The notes below the pieces were generated by a model, which was given only the letters and a program-made list of their open reading frames with translations, searched no databases and was not told the origin of the DNA. The translations under genes and the position numbers were made by a program. This document shows positions 40,337-49,852 of a stretch of 64,000 nt of DNA, in pieces. The number at the start of each line of letters is the position of its first letter. Position 1 is the first letter of the stretch. The stretch is from NCBI RefSeq assembly GCF_003970385.1, contig NZ_RXZH01000006.1:1-64000 (forward strand). The letters run 5' to 3'. The DNA comes from Vibrio aquaticus (GTDB lineage Bacteria > Pseudomonadota > Gammaproteobacteria > Enterobacterales > Vibrionaceae).

Positions 40337-40834
40337 TTATGAGAGTTGCTTGCCACTAAACGTCAGTGTTTTCTGGCACTGCTGACATCGGTAGCTTGCT
40401 TGGTTTCGTATGACTTTATTGTGTCTGCGAATCGATAAAGGGTAGGTCGTACAGCCGCAAAGGTACTCAAAGGTCTTTCCTTGCACGGATGTCACTTCGA
40501 AGCTGTGAGTTGTCTTTGCTGGGACTCTAAAGACCGACTCCATCACACCTTGCCACTCTTTTCCATGAGGTCTGACTCGTCCGTAGACTTGATAAGTAAT
40601 CAGATGAGCAATTTCATGGGGAATAACTTCGTCTAAAAAAGCCTTTTGATTCTCTTTGAATAATATTGGATTGAGACGAATTTCATTCAACTGTAAGTAG
40701 GCTTTACCCGCCGCTTTTCCTCGCAACTTAAAGCTGATGTCTGGGATAGGGAAAGAACGTTGAAATGCACTCGATGCTGAGTGGATACACTGAGCAATAA
40801 CTTTCTTGGTTCGATATTCTAGTTCTTGATCCAA
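40337..40834 (-). CDS. sprT: SprT-family zinc metalloprotein
   Basis: 165 residues, the same as E. coli SprT. The zinc-protease motif HEIAH lies in [26 protein letters not shown], and a zinc-ribbon-like C-terminus holds CGC and CQQC. I propose a TTG start at 40834: GGAG lies 6 bases upstream, the length matches, and the next in-frame ATG (40891) lies beyond the terminator hairpin of the preceding gene. Substrate is unknown in bacteria. Confidence 0.85.
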   Translation of the reverse strand: MDQELEYRTKKVIAQCIHSASSAFQRSFPIPDISFKLRGKAAGKAYLQLNEIRLNPILFKENQKAFLDEVIPHEIAHLITYQVYGRVRPHGKEWQGVMESVFRVPAKTTHSFEVTSVQGKTFEYLCGCTTYPLSIRRHNKVIRNQASYRCQQCQKTLTFSGKQLS

Positions 40835-40847
40835 TCTTGGCTCCAAT

Positions 40848-40872
40848 AAAAACGCCCCTAACGAGAGGGGCG
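40848..40872 (-). terminator. Terminator after the DUF2189 gene
   Basis: Minus-strand CGCCCCT / AGGGGCG with a 6-base loop, then TTTTTATT. Its position fixes the start of sprT downstream of it. Confidence 0.85.
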
Positions 40873-40902
40873 AATCATATAATGCTTTCAAGCGAAGAGC
40901 GA

Positions 40903-41700
40903 CTAAGGGTGGTGTTTTTTCTTAATCACTTCATGGTAAGCATGCCAAGTACCGTAGCCTAGGATGGGCATAGTAAAGAGCATGCCGATACCGTAAGTCG
41001 CAAAGCCAACGAGAATTCCGCCACAAATCAGTGCCGCCCAAACAATCATTGCAGGAATGTTGGATTTTACGGCGTTGAAGCTAGTGAAGACGGCGGTCAT
41101 CATGTCGACACGGCGTTCCATCATCAATGGAATTGAAAACGCAGAGATACTGAATACAACCGCAGCAAGTACTAACCCAACTAATGAGCCAATAACCAAA
41201 AATGGCATAAAGTCAGTCAGTGGAGCGCCTTGTACTGAAGGGTAGAGCGCGTGTAGTAGCGCGGCAATTCTCATCCAGAAAATCATACACACTGCCAACA
41301 TTACGGCAAACGCCCACTGTGAGGTGGAATTGCGGCTGATGGCTTTCATTGAGTGCAGTAAGCTCGGGCTGTGGCCTTTTTCTCGCTCCCAGCTCGCATC
41401 GTATAGGCCAAGTGCGAGGAACGGTCCGATCAGCATATAGACAACTAGGCTAGGCATGACCACAAGGTGCGTGCCTTGCCATTGCACGAGAAGCACTATA
41501 CCAATAGCGGCTGCCATGAAACATAGGCCGTAAAAACCGCTGATCAGCGGCATGCGGACAAAGTCGTGCAAACCAAGCGATAACCAATGAAACGGAGCAG
41601 AGATACTCACTTGGTTACATGGAATGGTTCGCGCGTATTCTTGGTCTGGGACTTCCTTGCGCTTATCGCTGAAGTCATTGGGATTCACCGTACGAGGCAT
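40903..41700 (-). CDS. DUF2189 multi-span membrane protein
   Basis: 265 residues. A polar N-terminus (about 1-45) is followed by about six hydrophobic spans. I place it in the DUF2189 family (sometimes labelled cytochrome c oxidase subunit I-like), from the [19 protein letters not shown] and [18 protein letters not shown] blocks. No heme-ligand pattern is evident and no function is known. The C-terminus is a His/Lys-rich tail (KKKHHP). Monocistronic. Confidence 0.8.
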   Translation of the reverse strand: MPRTVNPNDFSDKRKEVPDQEYARTIPCNQVSISAPFHWLSLGLHDFVRMPLISGFYGLCFMAAAIGIVLLVQWQGTHLVVMPSLVVYMLIGPFLALGLYDASWEREKGHSPSLLHSMKAISRNSTSQWAFAVMLAVCMIFWMRIAALLHALYPSVQGAPLTDFMPFLVIGSLVGLVLAAVVFSISAFSIPLMMERRVDMMTAVFTSFNAVKSNIPAMIVWAALICGGILVGFATYGIGMLFTMPILGYGTWHAYHEVIKKKHHP

Positions 41701-41813
41701 ACATCCTCCTTGATCGATTCTCTATTGTCATCAAGTAGCTTGGCTACTCTAATGCGTAGGAAACTCGATGCCCGGGTCGTGACTTCTTAGTGTTAGGGCA
41801 AGAGTTTGTTTCT

Positions 41814-41851
41814 GTTACGAGATGAGTTTCCAAAAAGATGGATCTCGTAAC
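41814..41851. other. Long-loop inverted repeat between the DUF2189 gene and metK
   Basis: GTTACGAGAT and ATCTCGTAAC are a perfect 10-bp inverted repeat 18 bases apart, then ATATTTTT on the plus strand. It could be an operator for the DUF2189 gene or a structured RNA; undecided. Confidence 0.5.
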
Positions 41852-41915
41852 ATATTTTTAACTATTGACCTTGTGGCAAGAAAATACAAATTTTGCACAG
41901 CAAATTCACTGACAA

Positions 41916-41948
41916 AGAAAAAGGGCTTTTGGTTTCCCAAAAGCCCTT
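41916..41948 (-). terminator. Terminator of metK
   Basis: Minus-strand AAGGGCTTTTGG / CCAAAAGCCCTT with a GAAA loop, then TTTTTC. 12 bp perfect stem. Confidence 0.9.
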
Positions 41949-41975
41949 GAATCATTTTTGCGCTTTAAGTGTTAG

Positions 41976-43130
41976 TTACTTAAGGCCAGCGAAGTCTGCA
42001 AGAATTGCTGCTTTGTCCGTTGCTTCCCATGGGAACTCTTCACGGCCGAAGTGACCGTAAGCTGCTGTCTTCTTGTAGATAGGTTGAAGTAGGTTCAGCA
42101 TTTCCTGTAGGCCGTATGGGCGTAGGTCGAAGTTTTGACGAACCGCTTCGATGATTACTTCGTGAGGCACTTTCTCAGTACCAAACGTTTCAACCATGAT
42201 AGACGTTGGATCAGCAACACCGATTGCGTAAGACAGTTGGATTTCACAACGGTCAGCCATACCAGCTGCTACGATGTTTTTCGCAACGTAACGTGCTGCG
42301 TATGCTGCAGAGCGGTCTACTTTTGATGGATCTTTACCAGAGAATGCACCACCACCGTGACGAGCTGCGCCGCCATAGGTATCGACAATGATTTTACGAC
42401 CTGTTAGACCACAGTCACCCATTGGGCCACCGATTACAAAACGACCAGTTGGGTTAATGAAGAAGTTAGTCTCTTTGTTGATCCATTCAGACGGAAGTAC
42501 TGGTTTGATGATCTCTTCCATTACTGCTTCACGTAAATCAGGTGTTGTTACTGAATCACAATGTTGAGTTGAAAGAACAACTGCATCGATACCAACGATC
42601 TTATCTTGGTCGTATTGGAATGTTACCTGAGATTTCGCGTCTGGACGTAGGAAGTCTAGCTTGCCGCTCTTACGCACTTCAGCTTGCTTCTTAACAAGTA
42701 GGTGAGAGTAAGTAATTGGAGCTGGCATTAGGATTTCAGTTTCGTTGGTTGCGTAACCAAACATGATGCCTTGGTCGCCCGCGCCCTGATCTTTAGGGTC
42801 TGCTTTATCAACGCCTTGGTTGATGTCTGGAGACTGCTTACCGATAGTGTTTAGCACGGCACAAGAGTCCGCATCAAAGCCCATGTCTGAGTGAACGTAA
42901 CCAATTTCACGTACTGTTTGACGAGTGATCTCTTCGATATCAACCCATGCTGAAGTAGTTACTTCACCACCGACCATTACCATGCCAGTTTTTACGTAAG
43001 TTTCACACGCAACACGTGCTTTCGGGTCTTGTTCTAGAATAGCATCAAGTACTGCATCTGAAATTTGGTCTGCAATTTTATCTGGATGGCCTTCTGATAC
43101 TGACTCAGAAGTGAACAGGTGCTTAGCCAT
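41976..43130 (-). CDS. metK: S-adenosylmethionine synthetase
   Basis: 384 residues, the E. coli length. It makes SAM from methionine and ATP. Signatures are [35 protein letters not shown], and [28 protein letters not shown] MetJ operator with one perfect box lies 70-95 bases upstream, so SAM represses its own synthesis, as at metH. Two LacI/PurR-type palindromes lie in the same gap, shared with tkt. Biased codon use reflects high expression. Confidence 0.98.
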   Translation of the reverse strand: MAKHLFTSESVSEGHPDKIADQISDAVLDAILEQDPKARVACETYVKTGMVMVGGEVTTSAWVDIEEITRQTVREIGYVHSDMGFDADSCAVLNTIGKQSPDINQGVDKADPKDQGAGDQGIMFGYATNETEILMPAPITYSHLLVKKQAEVRKSGKLDFLRPDAKSQVTFQYDQDKIVGIDAVVLSTQHCDSVTTPDLREAVMEEIIKPVLPSEWINKETNFFINPTGRFVIGGPMGDCGLTGRKIIVDTYGGAARHGGGAFSGKDPSKVDRSAAYAARYVAKNIVAAGMADRCEIQLSYAIGVADPTSIMVETFGTEKVPHEVIIEAVRQNFDLRPYGLQEMLNLLQPIYKKTAAYGHFGREEFPWEATDKAAILADFAGLK

Positions 43131-43201
43131 GTGATCTCCGTATATCTATGATTGCGACCGGTTATATAAACCCATCGCCATTAAATAATATTATTAACTG
43201 T

Positions 43202-43225
43202 AGGTGTATCTACATCTAGACGTCT
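43202..43225. promoter_or_regulatory. MetJ operator before metK
   Basis: Three contiguous 8-bp boxes: AGGTGTAT (5/8), CTACATCT (5/8) and the perfect AGACGTCT at 43218-43225. One strong box flanked by weak ones is the usual form of cooperative MetJ sites. Confidence 0.82.
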
Positions 43226-43277
43226 ATTCTAAATTCGATTGCTCGAATTACAAGCTCTTTTTTTGTATCACTCATAA

Positions 43278-43289
43278 CCAAACGTTTGC
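43278..43289. promoter_or_regulatory. LacI/PurR-type palindrome in the metK-tkt gap, site 1
   Basis: CCAAACGTTTGC, with a perfect CAAACGTTTG core. It resembles the central part of the PurR consensus (ACGCAAACGTTTGCGT), but other LacI-family regulators share it. The regulator is not identified. Confidence 0.55.
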
Positions 43290-43364
43290 TTTGTGTTGTT
43301 TATTTATAGCGAACTTGGTGGCAAAGGAGACGAAATTTCAAAAAATTGTGATGTTTTGTCCTGG

Positions 43365-43375
43365 AAAACGTTTGC
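43365..43375. promoter_or_regulatory. LacI/PurR-type palindrome in the metK-tkt gap, site 2
   Basis: AAAACGTTTGC, 74 bases before the tkt start. The perfect core is AAACGTTT. It pairs with site 1 and with the site before fbaA. Confidence 0.5.
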
Positions 43376-43448
43376 ACAGCCTGGGTCGCTTTGAGAGAAT
43401 TATCGCCCACATTTTATATTGATTCGCTTAATGCACTCAGGAGCTGAC

Positions 43449-45443
43449 ATGTCTTCTCGTCAACATCTCGCTAATGCTATCCGCGCTCTAAGCATGGATG
43501 GTGTTCAACAAGCTAACTCTGGTCACCCAGGCGCACCTATGGGTATGGCTGATATCGCTGAAGTTCTTTGGCGTTCTCACCTAAACCACAACCCAGCAAA
43601 CCCAGAGTGGGCTGACCGCGACCGTTTTGTTCTTTCAAACGGCCACGGCTCTATGCTGATTTACTCTCTGTTACACCTAGCAGGTTACGAGCTATCGATT
43701 GATGATCTGAAAAACTTCCGTCAGCTTCACTCTAAGACTCCAGGTCACCCGGAGTACGGCTACGCGCCAGGTGTTGAAACAACAACAGGCCCGCTAGGTC
43801 AAGGCATTACTAATGCTGTTGGTATGGCGCTAGCTGAGAAGACTCTAGCAGCACAGTTCAACAAAGAAGGCCACGACATCGTTGACCACTTCACGTATGC
43901 ATTCATGGGTGATGGCTGTCTGATGGAAGGTATCTCTCATGAAGCATGTTCTCTAGCCGGTACCTTAGGTCTTGGTAAGCTGATCGCTTTCTGGGATGAC
44001 AACGGCATCTCTATTGATGGTGAAGTTGAAGGTTGGTTCTCTGACGATACGCCTAAGCGTTTTGAAGCATACGGCTGGCACGTAATCCCAGCAGTAGACG
44101 GTCACGATCCAGAAGCGATCAACGCAGCAATCGAGGCGGCGAAAGCTGATCCTCGTCCGACTCTAATCTGTACTAAGACTATCATTGGTTTTGGTTCTCC
44201 AAACAAATCTGGTTCTCACGATTGTCACGGTGCTCCTTTAGGCGCAGAAGAAATCGCAGCGACTCGCAAGCAGCTTGGTTGGGAATTCGGTCCTTTTGAA
44301 ATTCCTGCTGACGTATATGCTCAGTGGGATGCAAAAGAAGCAGGCGCAGCTAAAGAAGCAGCTTGGAATGCTAAGTTCGATGCTTATGCAGCAGCTTACC
44401 CAGCAGAAGCAGCAGAGCTTAAACGTCGCCTAAACGGTGAGCTACCAGCACAGTGGGAAGAGAAAGCAAACGCAATCATTGCAGACCTTCAAGCTAACCC
44501 TGCAAACATCGCATCACGTAAAGCGTCTCAAAACGCACTAGAAGCGTTCGGTGCTATGCTACCAGAATTCCTCGGCGGCTCTGCTGACCTGGCACCTTCT
44601 AACTTAACCATGTGGTCTGGCTCTAAGTCAGTTTCTGCTGAAGATGCGTCTGGTAACTACATCCACTACGGTGTACGTGAATTCGGTATGACAGCGATCA
44701 TGAACGGTATCGCTCTGCACGGTGGTTTCGTACCATACGGCGCGACTTTCCTAATGTTCATGGAATACGCGCGTAACGCAATGCGTATGGCTGCTCTGAT
44801 GAAAGTTCAGAACATCCAAGTTTACACGCACGACTCTATCGGTCTTGGCGAAGATGGCCCAACTCACCAACCTGTTGAGCAAATGGCTTCTCTGCGTCTG
44901 ACTCCAAACATGAGCACATGGCGCCCATGTGACCAAGTTGAATCTGCAGTCGCTTGGAAACTGGCAATCGAGCGTAAAGATGGCCCAACGTCTCTGATCT
45001 TCTCTCGTCAGAACCTTGCACAGCAAGAGCGTAACGAAGAACAAGTAGCAAACATCGCGAAGGGTGGTTACATCCTGAAAGATTGTGAAGGCAAACCAGA
45101 GCTAATCCTTATCGCAACGGGTTCTGAAGTTGAGCTAGCGGTTAACGCTGCCGCTGAGCTAACCGCTGAAGGTAAGAAAGTTCGCGTTGTTTCAATGCCT
45201 GCAACTGACGCATTCGACAAGCAAGACGCAGAGTACCGTGAATCTGTACTGCCATCAGACGTAACAGCTCGTATCGCTGTAGAAGCTGGCATCGCTGACT
45301 TCTGGTACAAGTACGTTGGCTTCGGTGGCAAGATCATCGGTATGACAACGTTCGGCGAATCTGCACCTGCAGGTGAGCTATTCAAGATGTTCGGCTTCAC
45401 GACTGAAAATGTTGTGAACACAGCGAAAGATCTATTAGCGTAA
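43449..45443 (+). CDS. tkt: Transketolase
   Basis: 664 residues, the transketolase norm. It moves two-carbon units between sugar phosphates in the pentose-phosphate pathway. The thiamine-diphosphate motif is [18 protein letters not shown]...WDDN; substrate His in [14 protein letters not shown] and [13 protein letters not shown] are present, as is the C-terminal transketolase domain. I start at ATG 43449, with AGGAG 5 bases upstream; an ATG at 43419-frame lies too early. Codon use is strongly biased, as in highly expressed genes. It heads a central-carbon region that continues with epd-pgk-fbaA. Confidence 0.97.
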   Translation: MSSRQHLANAIRALSMDGVQQANSGHPGAPMGMADIAEVLWRSHLNHNPANPEWADRDRFVLSNGHGSMLIYSLLHLAGYELSIDDLKNFRQLHSKTPGHPEYGYAPGVETTTGPLGQGITNAVGMALAEKTLAAQFNKEGHDIVDHFTYAFMGDGCLMEGISHEACSLAGTLGLGKLIAFWDDNGISIDGEVEGWFSDDTPKRFEAYGWHVIPAVDGHDPEAINAAIEAAKADPRPTLICTKTIIGFGSPNKSGSHDCHGAPLGAEEIAATRKQLGWEFGPFEIPADVYAQWDAKEAGAAKEAAWNAKFDAYAAAYPAEAAELKRRLNGELPAQWEEKANAIIADLQANPANIASRKASQNALEAFGAMLPEFLGGSADLAPSNLTMWSGSKSVSAEDASGNYIHYGVREFGMTAIMNGIALHGGFVPYGATFLMFMEYARNAMRMAALMKVQNIQVYTHDSIGLGEDGPTHQPVEQMASLRLTPNMSTWRPCDQVESAVAWKLAIERKDGPTSLIFSRQNLAQQERNEEQVANIAKGGYILKDCEGKPELILIATGSEVELAVNAAAELTAEGKKVRVVSMPATDAFDKQDAEYRESVLPSDVTARIAVEAGIADFWYKYVGFGGKIIGMTTFGESAPAGELFKMFGFTTENVVNTAKDLLA

Positions 45444-45466
45444 GATTTTCTGACGCCTTAATGTAG

Positions 45467-45496
45467 AAAACCGAGCCTGAGTGGCTCGGTTTTTTT
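45467..45496 (+). terminator. Terminator after tkt
   Basis: AACCGAGCC / GGCTCGGTT with a TGAGT loop, then TTTTTT. Confidence 0.9.
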
Positions 45497-45520
45497 ATGC
45501 GTTCAATCTAAGGGTTGGTA

Positions 45521-45757
45521 TTACTCAAACTCTTTACCCCAGTTATCCTTCTCTTTATGACCACACACTTTACACGTGACATATCTGTCCATGTCGTAGT
45601 AGTGACCACCATTAATAAAGGTATGAGCCATAAGTTTGATTCTACCTAAAAGAGAAGTGTCCGTGTCGTAGCTGCTGGTCTTTCTTACAAGCACTTCACT
45701 ATGGGGTGTTTCTTGTTCGCATTGTTTACAAAAGTGAGTTGCTGGGTATCCAGACAT
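45521..45757 (-). CDS. Small zinc-ribbon-like protein
   Basis: 78 residues from ATG 45757, which has AGGA 7 bases upstream; another ATG six bases earlier is too close to it. Two CXXC pairs, FCKQCEQET near the start and VTCKVCGHKEKD near the end, suggest one structural zinc. Between them lie an amphipathic stretch and HTFINGGHYYDMDRY. I do not recognise a named family. No signal peptide or membrane span, and no partner gene; it is convergent with tkt. Confidence 0.65.
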   Translation of the reverse strand: MSGYPATHFCKQCEQETPHSEVLVRKTSSYDTDTSLLGRIKLMAHTFINGGHYYDMDRYVTCKVCGHKEKDNWGKEFE

Positions 45758-45955
45758 AGTCATTTCCTTTGGTTGATAAAACTAGGAAAGAAACAGCCAA
45801 TAGAAAAATGACAACTCACGGTCACTATGCATATGGCTTAGATATTAATCAAGTTTTATAAATCAAAATCTTCGACCCATTTCACTAACTTAATGCGCTT
45901 TTGACGGCTATCGGGTAGTATTTGTGACACGAAAATCATGTAGGGCGATGGAATC

Positions 45956-46981
45956 ATGCTAAGAGTTGCAATCAATGGATTTGGGCGTATCGGCCGTAAT
46001 GTGCTGCGGGCAGTGTATGAAAGCGGCAAAAGCCAACAAATTAAAGTGGTAGCGGTCAATGAGCTTGCTCAGCCTGACGCTATGGCGCATTTACTGCAAT
46101 ACGATACAAGTCATGGTCGATTTGGTAAGAAAATCAGTAACGACCAAGAACACATCTACGTACATCATGACAGCAGTGAATTTGATTCCATTCGCATCTT
46201 ACACCTGAGTGATATTGAACTTTTACCATGGCGTGATCTAGAAGTTGATCTTGTCTTAGATTGTACGGGTGTATTTGGCTCGCAAGCGGATGGCCAAGAG
46301 CATATCAAGGCTGGCGCTAAAAAGGTGCTGTTCTCTCACCCTGGTGCAAATGATCTCGATAACACCATCATCTATGGTGTGAACCACAAGACACTCAAGG
46401 CAGAACATAACGTAGTGTCGAACGGTTCGTGTACCACCAACTGTATCGTACCGATTATTAAGGCCCTTGATGATGCCTTTGAAATTGAATCCGGCACAAT
46501 CACGACGATTCACTCTTCCATGAATGATCAACAGGTCATTGATGCTTATCACGCCGACTTAAGACGTACTCGCGCGGCAAGCCAATCCATCATTCCAGTA
46601 GATACTAAGTTGCATAAAGGTATTGAAAGAATCTTCCCGAAATTTTCTAACAAGTTTGAAGCGATTTCAGTACGAGTACCGACTGTAAACGTCACCGCGA
46701 TGGATTTAAGTGTCACAATTAATACAAATGTGAAAGTTAATGACGTAAATCAAACCATTGTTAACGCATCTCAGTGTACATTACAGGGCATTGTTGACTA
46801 TACTGAAGCGCCGCTCGTTTCCATCGACTTTAACCACGATCCCCATAGCGCGATTGTCGATGGCACGCAAACACGAGTGAGTAACGGGCACTTAGTAAAA
46901 ATGCTCGTATGGTGTGATAACGAATGGGGCTTTGCGAATCGTATGTTGGATACAGCGCTCGCAATGCAGAGTGCGAAATAA
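45956..46981 (+). CDS. epd: D-erythrose-4-phosphate dehydrogenase
   Basis: 341 residues of the GAPDH family. NAD-binding [14 protein letters not shown], active-site Cys in [12 protein letters not shown] and the [29 protein letters not shown] end are intact. Near-identity over [34 protein letters not shown] and its place before pgk mark it as Epd, which feeds pyridoxal-phosphate synthesis, rather than glycolytic GapA. pgk follows at 151 bases and fbaA after that. Confidence 0.93.
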   Translation: MLRVAINGFGRIGRNVLRAVYESGKSQQIKVVAVNELAQPDAMAHLLQYDTSHGRFGKKISNDQEHIYVHHDSSEFDSIRILHLSDIELLPWRDLEVDLVLDCTGVFGSQADGQEHIKAGAKKVLFSHPGANDLDNTIIYGVNHKTLKAEHNVVSNGSCTTNCIVPIIKALDDAFEIESGTITTIHSSMNDQQVIDAYHADLRRTRAASQSIIPVDTKLHKGIERIFPKFSNKFEAISVRVPTVNVTAMDLSVTINTNVKVNDVNQTIVNASQCTLQGIVDYTEAPLVSIDFNHDPHSAIVDGTQTRVSNGHLVKMLVWCDNEWGFANRMLDTALAMQSAK

Positions 46982-47132
46982 CCACTTTATTGTTGGAGAA
47001 ATATTTATTTCCACCCTTGAAATAAATATTGATAATCTCCATGTACACCGAAGCGTTTGAAGAATTAATAGGTCTGGCAGGGTTGCCGGGCTACTGAAAA
47101 CTTTACTTATTGAATATTTGAGAGGACACATC

Positions 47133-48293
47133 ATGTCTGTAATCAAGATGACTGACCTGGATCTAGCAGGTAAACGTGTATTTATCCGTGCGGATCTAAA
47201 CGTACCAGTAAAAGAAGGCAAAGTGACTTCTGATGCTCGTATCCTAGCTTCTTTGCCAACAATCAAGCTATGTCTTGAAGCTGGCGCTAAAGTAATGGTG
47301 ACTTCTCACCTAGGTCGTCCAACAGAAGGTGAGTACGCGGAAGAGTTCTCTCTACAACCTGTCGTTAACTACCTAAACGACGCACTAGACTGTGACGTTA
47401 AACTTGCAAAAGACTACCTAAACGGTCTTGAACTAAACGCTGGTGAGCTAGTTGTTCTTGAAAACGTTCGCTTTAACAAAGGCGAGAAGAAGAACGAAGA
47501 AGAGCTATCGAAAGCATACGCAGCACTATGTGACGTATTCGTAATGGATGCATTCGGTACGGCTCACCGTGCACAAGCATCTACCCACGGCGTTGGTATG
47601 CATGCACCTGTAGCGTGTGCTGGTCCTCTACTTGCTGCTGAACTTGAAGCACTAGGTAAAGCAATGGACAAACCAGAGCGTCCACTAGTGGCTATCGTTG
47701 GTGGTTCTAAAGTTTCTACTAAACTGACTGTTCTAGAATCGCTATCTAAAGTGGCTGACCAACTTGTTGTTGGTGGTGGTATTGCAAACACGTTCATCGC
47801 TGCTGAAGGCCACAACGTAGGTAAATCTCTATACGAAGCTGACCTAGTTGAGACTGCTCAAAAACTAATGAAAGAGTGTGCAATCCCAGTTGCAACTGAC
47901 GTTGCATGTGCAAAAGCATTTGACGAGAACGCAGAAGCTGAAATCAAGCACGTATCTGAAGTCGCTGATGACGACATGATCTTCGACCTAGGTCCAGATT
48001 CAACTGCAGCACTCGCTGACATCATCGCTAACGCAAAAACTATCCTTTGGAACGGCCCAGTAGGCGTATTCGAATTCAAGAACTTTGAAGCGGGTACAGC
48101 AGGTATTTCTAAAGCAATCGCTGAATCTGCAGGTTTCTCTGTAGCAGGTGGTGGTGACACGCTAGCGGCTATCGACAAGTTCGGTATCAAAGCTGACGTT
48201 TCTTACATCTCTACAGGTGGTGGTGCATTCCTTGAGTTCGTTGAAGGTAAAGTACTTCCTGCTGTGGCGATGCTTGAAGAGCGCGCTAAGTAA
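47133..48293 (+). CDS. pgk: Phosphoglycerate kinase
   Basis: 386 residues. N-terminal motif [23 protein letters not shown], substrate site SHLGRPTEG, nucleotide site [13 protein letters not shown] and the C-terminal [13 protein letters not shown] are all present. It makes ATP from 1,3-bisphosphoglycerate. ATG 47133 has AGAGGA upstream; an in-frame start 15 bases earlier is less likely. Strong codon bias. It has its own terminator, so fbaA is probably expressed from a separate promoter as well. Confidence 0.97.
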   Translation: MSVIKMTDLDLAGKRVFIRADLNVPVKEGKVTSDARILASLPTIKLCLEAGAKVMVTSHLGRPTEGEYAEEFSLQPVVNYLNDALDCDVKLAKDYLNGLELNAGELVVLENVRFNKGEKKNEEELSKAYAALCDVFVMDAFGTAHRAQASTHGVGMHAPVACAGPLLAAELEALGKAMDKPERPLVAIVGGSKVSTKLTVLESLSKVADQLVVGGGIANTFIAAEGHNVGKSLYEADLVETAQKLMKECAIPVATDVACAKAFDENAEAEIKHVSEVADDDMIFDLGPDSTAALADIIANAKTILWNGPVGVFEFKNFEAGTAGISKAIAESAGFSVAGGGDTLAAIDKFGIKADVSYISTGGGAFLEFVEGKVLPAVAMLEERAK

Positions 48294-48300
48294 TTAAGTG

Positions 48301-48333
48301 AAAGCGGGAGAGTTAATCTCCCGCTTTCTTGTT
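48301..48333 (+). terminator. Terminator after pgk
   Basis: AAAGCGGGAGA / TCTCCCGCTTT with a GTTAA loop, then CTTGTTT. T-tract is interrupted, so some read-through is possible. Confidence 0.75.
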
Positions 48334-48376
48334 TGCTGCACATCACACTTTTTTGCTAGAATAGCGCGAGTTGTGA

Positions 48377-48388
48377 GCAAACGTTTGC
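48377..48388. promoter_or_regulatory. LacI/PurR-type palindrome before fbaA
   Basis: GCAAACGTTTGC is a perfect 12-bp palindrome, 59 bases before the fbaA start. It fits the core of PurR-like operators and resembles the two sites in the metK-tkt gap. Confidence 0.6.
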
Positions 48389-48446
48389 AAGAATTTAAAC
48401 TTAACAAGTTTTATTTTTAAAACGACAGATAAATAGGATTAAATCC

Positions 48447-49523
48447 ATGTCTAAGATCTTCGATTTCGTAAAACCAGGTGTTATCTCTGGCGATGACGTA
48501 CAGAAAGTATTTGAAGTAGCAAAAGAGAACAAATTTGCACTTCCAGCAGTAAACGTTGTTGGTACTGACTCTGTAAACGCAGTACTAGAAGCAGCAGCGA
48601 AAGTTAAATCTCCTGTTGTTGTTCAGTTCTCTAACGGCGGTGCAGCTTTCTTCGCTGGTAAAGGCGTTAAACTTGAAGGTCAAGGTGCTCAAATCCTTGG
48701 TGCTGTAGCGGGTGCTAAATACGTTCACGCTGTCGCTGAAGCTTACGGTGTTCCAGTTATCCTACACACTGACCACGCTGCTAAGAAGCTTCTTCCATGG
48801 ATCGACGGTCTACTAGACGCGGGTGAAGAGTTCTTCGCTCAAACTGGTAAGCCTCTATTCTCTTCTCACATGCTAGACCTTTCTGAAGAGTCTCTAGAAG
48901 AGAACATCGAAACATGTGCTAAGTACCTAGAGCGCATGGCTAAAATGAACATGACAATCGAGATCGAACTTGGTTGTACTGGTGGTGAAGAAGATGGCGT
49001 TGATAACTCTGATATGGACGCATCTGAGCTTTACACTTCTCCAGAAGATGTAGCATACGCATACGAGAAACTAAGCGCTGTTAGCCCACGTTTCACTATC
49101 GCTGCATCTTTCGGTAACGTACACGGCGTATACAAGCCAGGTAACGTTGTACTAACTCCAACTATCCTACGTGACTCTCAAGCATACTGTGCAGAGAAGT
49201 TCGGTATTGCACCTAACGCTCTAAACTTCGTATTCCACGGTGGTTCTGGTTCTACTGAAGCTGAAATCCAAGAGTCTATCGGCTACGGTGTTATCAAAAT
49301 GAACATCGATACTGATACACAGTGGGCTACATGGGATGGTATCCGTGCGTACGAAGCGGAAAACCGTGACTACCTACAAGGTCAAATTGGTAACCCAACT
49401 GGTGAAGATGCGCCAAACAAGAAGTACTACGATCCACGCGTATGGCTACGTGCTGGTCAAGCTTCTATGGTTACTCGTCTTGAGAAAGCATTCGCTGACC
49501 TAAACGCAGTAGACGTACTATAA
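48447..49523 (+). CDS. fbaA: Class II fructose-bisphosphate aldolase
   Basis: 358 residues, the E. coli FbaA length. It is the zinc-dependent aldolase of glycolysis and gluconeogenesis. Zinc ligands lie in VILHTDHAAKK, in the segment NMTIEIELGCTGGEEDG, and in the later VHGVYKPGNV and NFVFHGGSGST blocks. Very strong codon bias marks high expression. An atypical LacI/PurR-type palindrome lies upstream and a strong terminator downstream. Confidence 0.98.
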   Translation: MSKIFDFVKPGVISGDDVQKVFEVAKENKFALPAVNVVGTDSVNAVLEAAAKVKSPVVVQFSNGGAAFFAGKGVKLEGQGAQILGAVAGAKYVHAVAEAYGVPVILHTDHAAKKLLPWIDGLLDAGEEFFAQTGKPLFSSHMLDLSEESLEENIETCAKYLERMAKMNMTIEIELGCTGGEEDGVDNSDMDASELYTSPEDVAYAYEKLSAVSPRFTIAASFGNVHGVYKPGNVVLTPTILRDSQAYCAEKFGIAPNALNFVFHGGSGSTEAEIQESIGYGVIKMNIDTDTQWATWDGIRAYEAENRDYLQGQIGNPTGEDAPNKKYYDPRVWLRAGQASMVTRLEKAFADLNAVDVL

Positions 49524-49545
49524 TTTAGTCGTTACTCAGTTAACT

Positions 49546-49574
49546 AAAAACCCGCTCTTGTAGCGGGTTTTTTT
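49546..49574 (+). terminator. Terminator after fbaA
   Basis: AAACCCGCT / AGCGGGTTT with a CTTGT loop and TTTTTG. Confidence 0.9.
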
Positions 49575-49852
49575 GTTTCTGATTCATTTTTAACAAAATG
49601 GTGTTCCTACATAGAAAAACTCTGGAGATATGTAACGAGTTTGCGTAATCTGTAACAAGCCGATATCAGAATTTTCTGATAAGCCTTTGTTTTCGTTCTC
49701 TTTGCAAAAAGTTGACTTTGAGAATGGTCAAAAGTGAGATATCGTGCCAAAAAACTGGCATTGCTTCAGTCGATGTATAGGGATGTCACAATCAATTAGT
49801 AAGTAAACGCAGTTTGGTTCATTGAATCATTACTTTTTAGAGGATACATATT
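49575..49852. other. Gene-free stretch before mscS
   Basis: With the terminator this gap is 329 bases. I see no gene. TTGAC and GTCAA form an inverted repeat at 49712-49731, and the first half could serve as a -35 box, but a good -10 is not evident. Confidence 0.45.
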
